From Rhizobium sp. AQ_MP (GTDB lineage Bacteria > Pseudomonadota > Alphaproteobacteria > Rhizobiales > Rhizobiaceae), in assembly GCF_014237835.1 (NCBI RefSeq), contig NZ_JACJVI010000003.1, positions 310,001 through 374,000 of the forward strand: a stretch of DNA of 64,000 bases, given 5' to 3'. How positions within the stretch are numbered: the first letter of the stretch is position 1; every line of letters starts with the position of its first letter. Position numbers and translations under genes: made by a program. Below are positions 57,560 through 64,000 of the stretch, piece by piece. The notes beneath the pieces are model-generated. The model was given only the letters and a program-made list of their open reading frames with translations. It was not told where the DNA came from and searched no databases.

Positions 57560-60500
57560 TCAGTATTCCTTTTCATAGAAGATGCCGCCACCGGCGCCGG
57601 ATCCGCCGGCCTCACCCTTGAGCTTGAGCCCTCGCCCGATGTCCAGGTTGATCGTCGCCCTGGCGCCACCATTGCCGCCCTGCTGGAGCTGGATGTAGGT
57701 CCGGTCGTTCAGATACTTGCCTGCACTGATGCTGGTCCCGCCGGTCTCGTCGGTCGATACGTCGAGATCGTCGATGCCGAGTGTGCTGCGAAGAGACTGA
57801 AATAGCGAGGTGCCGCGTCCGCCGGCAAGCTGGGCGGCTGCGTCGGCGAGCTGGGCAATCTGCAGCGGCGAGAGGCGCGCCAGCGACTGGCCGAAGATCA
57901 GCTGCGCAAGAATTTCGTCCTGCGGCAGCGATGGGGTCGAACTGAAGGTAACCTGGGGATTGCTGGCGAGTCCCGTCAGCCGGATGACGATCGTTGCGTC
58001 GCCCGAGGTTGTTGTCGCCTCAAGGTCCAGCAGCGGCACGAGGTCGCCGCCGAAGGTAATCGTCGCACGGGTGATGGTTAGCCGCTTGGTGAGGATCTGC
58101 ATCCGGCCGCGGCGCAATTCGAATGCACCAGAGACCTCGGGTGTCGCCGCGCTGCCCGTCAGCCTGATCGTTCCCCCAAGTTCCGCGTCGATGCCACGAC
58201 CACGGACAAAGGTCTGGCTCGGAGAAGAAATGGTCAGGTCGAGAGCGATCGGAGCGCTGGAGGTCCGGCCCTCCGCCGGCTCCTGGTCCCGTCGCTGGCG
58301 CAAGACGGCTGTGGGGGCGTTGCGGTGCTCGATGTCGAGCGCCTGAAGACTTGCGGGACGGCTTTCAGACAAGGTGATCGATGTGCGGGACAAATTCACG
58401 GTACCTGCCAGCAGCGGCCCGTTCAGCAGAGATCCGGTCAGGGTAAGCCGCGCATCTGCCGTGCTGGTGACCGTGTTGCCGTCGACATAGACGGCCTGAT
58501 CCAGATTGATCGTCAACTCGGACGGCAGGCCCGGATTCGAGATATCGATGAATCCCGTCACCGAAATCTGCCCGCCCGTGGCGAAGTTGCCGGTCAAACC
58601 ACCGATCTCGGCGCGGGTGCCCGTCAGGTTTATGGTGGTTGTAATCTGCTCGATCGCCAGATTTCTGCGGACATCGACGACGCGGGCGCCGCTGGTGGAC
58701 ACGGTGCCGGTGATTGTCGGTTCGCCGCCGGTTCCGCCGACCGTCACGTTGACGCTGGCATTGCCTTCGGCCACGAAACCCTGAGCGCCAAGCTGGGCGT
58801 TGGCAGCCGAGAGCGGAACGTCGCCCTGAACACGGATGTCGAGGCCGGGGCCATTCTGCAGCGAAACCTGCCCGGCCGCCGTCAGGCCGATGCCGCCGCC
58901 GTTGATGCTGCTGTCGAGCGTAAGATTGCCGTTCTCGAATCGGCCGTTCGCGGTGACGCCGAGGGCAGCCAGGCCAGCACTGCGGGTCTGCGCGATCGCT
59001 GCTCCCTGCCAGTCGAGGCGATAGTCTGCAATCGGTGCTGCCGCAGTGCCGGAAATGGTGATCGTTCCCGAGATCGTGCCTTCGGGCGCAATTGCCGGCG
59101 CGAACGAGGCGGCAAGCGAGGCCGGCAAGGCCCTTATGTCTGCCTCGATATCGAGGGTGTCTGCGACGATGCCGGACACCGCGACCCGCCCAGCCCCTGC
59201 GGAGATGACCGTGTCCCCGATGGAGACACGTCCGTCCGACACTCGGATTGAGGTCGGCGATGCCAGCGCCAGTGCGATGCCGCGCGGGGCTGCAGTCAGC
59301 TCGTTGATGGCGACGGCCAGCCCGTCCGTGTCCTGGCCTAGAGAGCCGCGCAGAACCACGGGGGCATTGTCGTAACGTCCCGTCAGATCGAAATTCGTGT
59401 TGGTCCCTGATCGGGCGAAGGCAAGTTCCACCGCATTCAACCGGTTTTCGCCTGATGCGATGCTCTCGGCGCGTACGGTTCCCTCGGCTGCCAACGCCGT
59501 CACGTCTGTAACCCGCAGGTCGATGCTCGGGTCGCCAATGGTGAGCGTGCCCTGGCGGATGGCCGAGCCGGATGCTTCCACATTCGCCGAGATCCGCCCT
59601 TCACTTGAACGGAGCGCTATCTCCCCGCGCAGATCGCCGCTGACGGTCTGTCCAGCCAGCGCCGCAAGCAGGCTCAAGTCCGGAAAGTCGAAGGCGATCT
59701 GGCCGTTCGGCAACAGGTCCTGCCCGAGATCGAGAGCCCCGGTCAACCGATTTGGACCAATGGCAAGATCCAGCGCGTCGACCCGCGTCACGCCGTTGGT
59801 GCTGGCAAGCTGCGCTTTGGCATCCACAGCCTTTCCGTCGATCTGCCCGGTCGCGGTCAGTGAGGCGCTCGGCGCCTTGCGGTTTGCCACGCCGTCCAGC
59901 TGGAGATTGAAGTTTTCAAGGCGATAGCCGGCGGCCCGCCCCTCTTCGACGGCGAGGCTTACTGTCGCCTCAACGGAATCAAGGGGACCGGAGGCTGAGA
60001 GATTGAAGGCGGCAGGAGCTTCGATACGCTCGACGAACTGCCCGAGATCCCGAATTCGGCCGGTCAGGTCGGTTGCGAGCATTCCGTTCTGGTCGAGCGA
60101 CAGGGATCCTTCCGCCTGGAGAATGTCGCTCGACAGGACGATGTCCCGGAGCGCTATGGCACGGGGGGCGACAAAGTCGATACGGGCCGAGAGATCAACG
60201 GGTTCGTTGACGCGGCTTGCAACTGCGGCCGGCAGCATGCCGGGTACCGCGCGCATCGCAAGACGCCCGCTGAAGCTGCTGTTTGCAAACGTAAACTGGC
60301 CGGCCCCCTGCAGGTCGAGACCATTGCTGTCAAGGACGAGGCCGTCGAAAGCGATCGCCTCTGAGGTCACGGTCAGCGGGGCCGTCAATGCCAGCGGTCC
60401 CCGGATATAGGGGCGAATGGCTTCGTCACGGATGTCCGTGCCCTGCACCGAGGCCACAACCGTGACCGATCCCGTGCGACCGGTGAGGTCGAAGCTGTTG

Positions 60501-61723
60501 CTTTCGGCAGCAAATGCGACATCCGCGAAGCTACCCTGGGGGACGCTGAGTTCGGCCAGATCGACCTTCGCGGATAGCTCTGCCGCCGGGGCCTGTCCGG
60601 TGACGGCCAGATCGAGACTTCTCAACCTGAAACTGCCGTTGAACTCGGGCGATCGAGACGTGATGAGGACAGGGTCTCCGGTCGCGCGGGTCGTCAGGGT
60701 CAGGTCATTCTGCCCGCCGGGGTCATAACGTCCGGCTGCAACCACCTCCGCCGAAGCGGTCGAGAAGCGGCCTCTCTCGATTGTCGCTGAGCCGTCTGCG
60801 CCCAAACGAGCGGCAATATCGATTGCGGTCTGACCAGCAAGCACGTCGCGCAGTTCCGGCGGAACCAGGGCCGAGAACGATCCGCCACCCCTTGCGGTTA
60901 GCGTCCGAGCACCGTCCCCTTCAAGCGCATGGGTGATGTCGACCGTGATGGTGCGCTCGCCGTCCAGGGATGCCGTGACCTTGCCTGCCCAATCATCGAG
61001 GGGACCATCCCCGTCGACTTTGATCGCCAGGGCCGGTTGTCCCGGCAACTGCAACCGCTGGCCGAGGAGACCCGACGGCGGTTCCTGATAGTCGAGGTTC
61101 ATGCGCAGCTGGTTGTCGTTGGGGGCGTAAAGCAGGTCCACGACGGCGTTGTTGCCCGGGTCGTCCAGTCGCGTCGCCGTCAGGCGGCTTCCGATCGTGT
61201 CGCCGACGATGGTCAGTGAACCCTGGGCGGAGAGGGCAAGTTCGCGCTGGGCGAGTTTTGCGCCGATTGCAATCGATGGCAGGTCGACCGTCGCCACGTC
61301 GATTTCAACGGGGAGCGAGAAGGGTTCGTCACTGTCCGGCACCGGCTCGGTCGAGGGCAGCGGCGCCCTGTCGATGGTGACCTGTCGTGCGGAAATGCGA
61401 TCGGCAGTGAAGCGTTTGCGGATGAGGTCACGCGGGGTCCAGTCGAGGGCAAGATCCTCGACCGTGGCATAGACGCCCTGGCTGTCTGCGATCGTGATAC
61501 GGTCGACAGAGAACTGGCTGGTGAGCAGGGGTCCGGTGCCGCTTAAGGAAATCTGCCGGTTGTCTGTCGAGACGAGCGATGCGATTTGATCCGCAAGAAA
61601 CTGGCTGCCCGTTCGCGAAAAGCCGCCGACGAGAATGACCACGACAAACAAGGCGATGAGGGCCGCAACGAGGCCGCCCAGCAGGCGAATCGTCCAAATC
61701 AGGATGCGCTTCAACCAGTTCAT
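57560..61723 (-). CDS. tamB: Translocation and assembly module subunit TamB
   Basis: TamB is an inner-membrane-anchored, periplasm-spanning protein that works with TamA in outer-membrane protein assembly and phospholipid transport. The 1387-residue protein has an N-terminal anchor (about 10-33), long beta-helical repeats of the AsmA/TamB type and the C-terminal DUF490 domain (about 1050-1387). That domain has DIDVSTDETGG-like, YLNDRTYIQLQQGG and the ending GSGAGGGIFYEKEY. It follows tamA by 26 bp on the same strand, the normal tamAB order. Confidence 0.94.
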   Translation of the reverse strand: MNWLKRILIWTIRLLGGLVAALIALFVVVILVGGFSRTGSQFLADQIASLVSTDNRQISLSGTGPLLTSQFSVDRITIADSQGVYATVEDLALDWTPRDLIRKRFTADRISARQVTIDRAPLPSTEPVPDSDEPFSLPVEIDVATVDLPSIAIGAKLAQRELALSAQGSLTIVGDTIGSRLTATRLDDPGNNAVVDLLYAPNDNQLRMNLDYQEPPSGLLGQRLQLPGQPALAIKVDGDGPLDDWAGKVTASLDGERTITVDITHALEGDGARTLTARGGGSFSALVPPELRDVLAGQTAIDIAARLGADGSATIERGRFSTASAEVVAAGRYDPGGQNDLTLTTRATGDPVLITSRSPEFNGSFRLRSLDLAVTGQAPAAELSAKVDLAELSVPQGSFADVAFAAESNSFDLTGRTGSVTVVASVQGTDIRDEAIRPYIRGPLALTAPLTVTSEAIAFDGLVLDSNGLDLQGAGQFTFANSSFSGRLAMRAVPGMLPAAVASRVNEPVDLSARIDFVAPRAIALRDIVLSSDILQAEGSLSLDQNGMLATDLTGRIRDLGQFVERIEAPAAFNLSASGPLDSVEATVSLAVEEGRAAGYRLENFNLQLDGVANRKAPSASLTATGQIDGKAVDAKAQLASTNGVTRVDALDLAIGPNRLTGALDLGQDLLPNGQIAFDFPDLSLLAALAGQTVSGDLRGEIALRSSEGRISANVEASGSAIRQGTLTIGDPSIDLRVTDVTALAAEGTVRAESIASGENRLNAVELAFARSGTNTNFDLTGRYDNAPVVLRGSLGQDTDGLAVAINELTAAPRGIALALASPTSIRVSDGRVSIGDTVISAGAGRVAVSGIVADTLDIEADIRALPASLAASFAPAIAPEGTISGTITISGTAAAPIADYRLDWQGAAIAQTRSAGLAALGVTANGRFENGNLTLDSSINGGGIGLTAAGQVSLQNGPGLDIRVQGDVPLSAANAQLGAQGFVAEGNASVNVTVGGTGGEPTITGTVSTSGARVVDVRRNLAIEQITTTINLTGTRAEIGGLTGNFATGGQISVTGFIDISNPGLPSELTINLDQAVYVDGNTVTSTADARLTLTGSLLNGPLLAGTVNLSRTSITLSESRPASLQALDIEHRNAPTAVLRQRRDQEPAEGRTSSAPIALDLTISSPSQTFVRGRGIDAELGGTIRLTGSAATPEVSGAFELRRGRMQILTKRLTITRATITFGGDLVPLLDLEATTTSGDATIVIRLTGLASNPQVTFSSTPSLPQDEILAQLIFGQSLARLSPLQIAQLADAAAQLAGGRGTSLFQSLRSTLGIDDLDVSTDETGGTSISAGKYLNDRTYIQLQQGGNGGARATINLDIGRGLKLKGEAGGSGAGGGIFYEKEY

Positions 61724-61749
61724 GTTCAGTGTCGTCCTGTCTTGCCTGG

Positions 61750-63684
61750 TCAGAAGCTCTGGCCGATGCCGGCGTATATGGCATAACGGTTGCCACCGGC
61801 ATACGGATCCAGCGGAACCGCCACGTCGAGCCGAAGAGGACCAAAGGGGGTCATGTAACGCAGGCCCACGCCTGCGCCCATCTTGATGTCATTGAAATCG
61901 GGCACTGAGGTGTCCGTGACTGTGCCGATGTCAAGAAAGGGCACGATGCCGATGGTCTCGGTGACGTTGATGCGGGCTTCGAGGTTGGCCGTCACATATG
62001 AGCGACCGCCGGTGCCGCCACCTGCTGCGGTTCTCGGCGTGATTTCCTGGAAAGAATAACCACGGACCGAACCGCCGCCGCCGGCAAAGAAGCGCCGGGT
62101 CGCAGGGATGGCCGAGAGGTCTCCGCCGCCAACCAGGGTGCCGGCGTTCAGGCGACCTGCGAGCACGAAACGGTCTTCCTCGCCAAAGCCCAGATAGGCC
62201 GAGATCGACCCTTCCAGCGAAGAGAAGATCGTCTGGCCGAAGAACTCGTAGCTCGGCGTCAATGTCAGCGTGCCGTAATGGCCCTCGGTGGCGTTCAGCC
62301 GATTGTCGCGCGTGTCCCGGACATAGCCGATCGGCACGCCGAAAGTCAGGTATTCCTTGCCCTTGCCGAACGCGTCGTCGATGCTGTCGTAGGCAAGCGA
62401 GACGCCCGCATTGACACTGTCGGCGTCCGTCAGTTCATAGGCATAGGAAACCTTGCCAGTCACCGTGGCCGCGTCATAGTAGTCCGTCTTGAGCGTGCTG
62501 CCCTTGACGCTGGCCTCCAGCGTTCCCGAGGGGACAAAGGCGCCGGGTTTGATGAACGTGATCCCGGCCGTATAGTCGAGCGAGGAGACATCGCTGACGT
62601 TCTTGAGCTCTCCCAGGCCCCGCACCGAGCCTTCGATCCTCAGCGATTCTGCCTGGCCGAAGAGATTGCGGTGCCCCCAGTATCCCTCGATCCCGCCACC
62701 GTCGAGCGAGGAATAGCTGGCGCCGATGCCAAAATAGCGGTGCTTGCCCTCCGAGACGGTTATGCCGATCGGCAGCGATCCGCTCGGATCCAAGCTTTCC
62801 GCCTCATCGATTGTGACAGACGAAAAGACGCCAAGGGTGCGCAGGCGTTCTCCTGCCTTGCGCAATTGCTCCGGCGAATAGGTCTGACCTGGCCTCAGGC
62901 GCGAGTAATATGCGACGAAGTTCGAATCCACGGCCCGTGCGCCCTTGACGGTGACGGCACCGAGCGGAGCGACCGGGCCAGCCTCGACGGCGATCGTCAG
63001 ATCGACCGTCTTCGTTGCATGGTCGGCGACAACGTCGCGGCGGGTCACTTCAGTCAGCGGGCGTCCTTGCTCCCTCAGGCTCTCGGCGATTTGTTCCGCC
63101 GACTTCAGGATCACAAGCGAGCCGGCGTTCCCGCCCCGTTCCAGGCCGAATTCCTCCGGGTTCAGACCCGCAGCATCGCCTTCCAGGCGAACTTCGCCCA
63201 AAGTGAAGGTCTGGCCGGGATCGATGCTGATCGCGACTGGCACCGGTCTGGAACGATCGAAGACCGGGTTTGGCGGCAGGCTGTCGATATCCCGACCGTC
63301 GATCGTCACGGTGACGATACCGCCATAAAGCGCGTTTTCGTAAAGCGTCGCGATCAGACGATCGCGGTCGTCCCGTGCCTTTATCACGAGGCCGAGATCG
63401 CCGGAGACAGGCTGCTCCTCATCGGCAAGCAATAGCGAGGTGCGCTCCAGCGATTTTTTCAGAGCCCGATCGGCATCGCCTGTGTCGAGGGTAATGGTGT
63501 AGCCGACGGGATCAATGACGTCGCGGTCGGCTTCGTCACTGCCGAACAGCCGAAAGCCGAAAAGCTCGAAGGCGCGAGCCTCCGAGGCGATCCCGATGGA
63601 GAAGGGGCTCGCGACGGTCAGAGCAAGTCCGAGCCGGAACGCATGACTAAACTTCGGCAATATCCATCCACTCGGTCTCGGCAT
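61750..63684 (-). CDS. tamA: Outer-membrane protein assembly factor TamA (Omp85/BamA family)
   Basis: The 644-residue protein has an N-terminal signal sequence (about 13-37, ending SEARA). POTRA-like domains follow (about 55-300, with PVPVAISIDPGQTFTLGEVRLEG and GPVAPLGAVTVKGARAVDSN), then a C-terminal 16-stranded barrel with the conserved FFAGGGGSVRGYSFQEITPR motif (the VRGY/F loop) and a terminal YAIYAGIGQSF strand ending in Phe. It is co-transcribed with tamB. Confidence 0.95.
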   Translation of the reverse strand: MPRPSGWILPKFSHAFRLGLALTVASPFSIGIASEARAFELFGFRLFGSDEADRDVIDPVGYTITLDTGDADRALKKSLERTSLLLADEEQPVSGDLGLVIKARDDRDRLIATLYENALYGGIVTVTIDGRDIDSLPPNPVFDRSRPVPVAISIDPGQTFTLGEVRLEGDAAGLNPEEFGLERGGNAGSLVILKSAEQIAESLREQGRPLTEVTRRDVVADHATKTVDLTIAVEAGPVAPLGAVTVKGARAVDSNFVAYYSRLRPGQTYSPEQLRKAGERLRTLGVFSSVTIDEAESLDPSGSLPIGITVSEGKHRYFGIGASYSSLDGGGIEGYWGHRNLFGQAESLRIEGSVRGLGELKNVSDVSSLDYTAGITFIKPGAFVPSGTLEASVKGSTLKTDYYDAATVTGKVSYAYELTDADSVNAGVSLAYDSIDDAFGKGKEYLTFGVPIGYVRDTRDNRLNATEGHYGTLTLTPSYEFFGQTIFSSLEGSISAYLGFGEEDRFVLAGRLNAGTLVGGGDLSAIPATRRFFAGGGGSVRGYSFQEITPRTAAGGGTGGRSYVTANLEARINVTETIGIVPFLDIGTVTDTSVPDFNDIKMGAGVGLRYMTPFGPLRLDVAVPLDPYAGGNRYAIYAGIGQSF

Positions 63685-63779
63685 TTCGCTTTCATCGCGA
63701 TCCGTAAGGCGCTCCCCCGCCTGCGGGACAACTTAGGCGCAAATGAGCGAAAAGGCATACCCCTTTTTGTGTGGGCATG

Positions 63780-63808
63780 AAAAAAGGCGGGAAGTGTTGC
63801 CTCCCGCC
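63780..63808 (-). terminator. Rho-independent terminator after the glycine-zipper gene
   Basis: On the minus strand GGCGGGA (63802-63808) pairs with TCCCGCC (63786-63792) across a 9 nt loop and is followed by six T residues (63780-63785). It lies 24 bp after the stop codon of the partial gene at the window edge. Confidence 0.9.
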
Positions 63809-63832
63809 CTGTCTCGATTGCGGCAGATGCCT

Positions 63833-64000
63833 TTAGTAGCCGCGCGGGCAGGCGTCGATGTAACGGTTGCCGTAGCGGTCGCGGTAGTAGCACTGTCCAG
63901 GCTGCTCCGAAACATTCCCGATTACGGCACCTGCAACGCCACCGATGGCGGCGCCGACGGCAGCGCCGCGGACGTTGCCCGTAGCAATGCCACCGATGAT
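63833..64000 (-). CDS. Glycine-zipper protein, C-terminal part (gene runs off the window)
   Basis: The last 55 codons of a minus-strand gene are visible; the start lies beyond the window. The protein has a glycine-zipper segment (about 25 residues of alternating Gly and Ala, including AAVGAAIGGVAGAVIG) and ends in QCYYRDRYGNRYIDACPRGY. Small rhizobial surface proteins of this kind share the two Cys residues and a Tyr/Arg-rich end. Function is unknown; envelope association is inferred. A clear terminator follows. Confidence 0.75.
   Translation of the reverse strand: MIGGIATGNVRGAAVGAAIGGVAGAVIGNVSEQPGQCYYRDRYGNRYIDACPRGY

Overview
The window looks like a chromosomal stretch of an alphaproteobacterium of the order Hyphomicrobiales, most likely family Rhizobiaceae (Rhizobium/Agrobacterium/Sinorhizobium relatives). 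The basis is the high G+C coding sequence, a TPR-type HemY next to a Mic60-like gene and hemDC, the mdh-sucCDAB block, a Brucella Omp19-like lipoprotein, the xerC/priA/atpHAGDC neighbourhood with the F1 genes split from F0, and TamAB. The genus cannot be settled by eye. No rRNA, tRNA, CRISPR array, prophage or complete insertion sequence was seen.

Layout. (1) 1-8.9 kb: hemY, mic60-like, hemD and hemC on the minus strand, then tsaD, gpsA, a YciI-like gene, an EVE-domain gene and a METTL20-like methyltransferase on the plus strand. The methyltransferase converges on a small secreted protein gene. Between their stop codons lies a roughly 270 bp non-coding element with 35 bp terminal inverted repeats and two internal hairpin arms. 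(2) 9-26 kb: the TCA-cycle region, with sdhCDAB, an omp19-like lipoprotein, zapE, mdh-sucC-sucD, an A+T-rich orphan gene, sucA-sucB, a short run of accessory genes (MAPEG, secreted protein, SDR) and lpdA. (3) 26-33 kb: cytochrome b561, DUF2867, TraB/GumN protein, xerC, an acyltransferase, priA and a small membrane protein. (4) 33-38.4 kb: atpHAGDC, ending in a clear terminator and with a perfect 13 bp hairpin between atpD and atpC. (5) 38.4-45 kb: a probable catabolic operon on the minus strand (LysR regulator, aldehyde dehydrogenase, enolase-superfamily enzyme, GMC oxidoreductase), then an L-lactate dehydrogenase and a cysteine-bearing ArsR regulator. (6) 45-52.5 kb: a LysR regulator and the soluble NAD-dependent molybdenum formate dehydrogenase operon fdsG-fdsB-fdsA-fdhD-fdsD, with a pair of palindromic repeats between fdsB and fdsA. 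(7) 52.6-57.5 kb: asparaginase, a soluble double-PAS chemoreceptor coupled to cheW, and arginase divergent from an Lrp/AsnC regulator. (8) 57.5-64 kb: tamB, tamA and the C-terminal end of a glycine-zipper protein.

Functional logic. Most of the window is core energy metabolism: succinate dehydrogenase, succinyl-CoA synthetase, 2-oxoglutarate dehydrogenase with its E3 component, malate dehydrogenase and the F1 part of ATP synthase. Haem synthesis supports the respiratory chain. Formate and lactate oxidation supply NADH. The catabolic operon and the arginase and asparaginase genes are accessory carbon and nitrogen functions, each next to a plausible regulator.

Items most worth following: the three-way-junction element at 8245-8521, sitting exactly in a CTAG that would once have been shared by two convergent stop codons; the A+T-rich orphan gene spliced between sucD and sucA with overlapping start/stop signals; a hairpin that hides the ribosome-binding site of the chemoreceptor gene; LysR-type palindromes ahead of the catabolic and formate dehydrogenase operons; and an enolase-superfamily enzyme whose first metal-ligand position is not the usual Asp. 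All calls come from reading the sequence; no database search was run.
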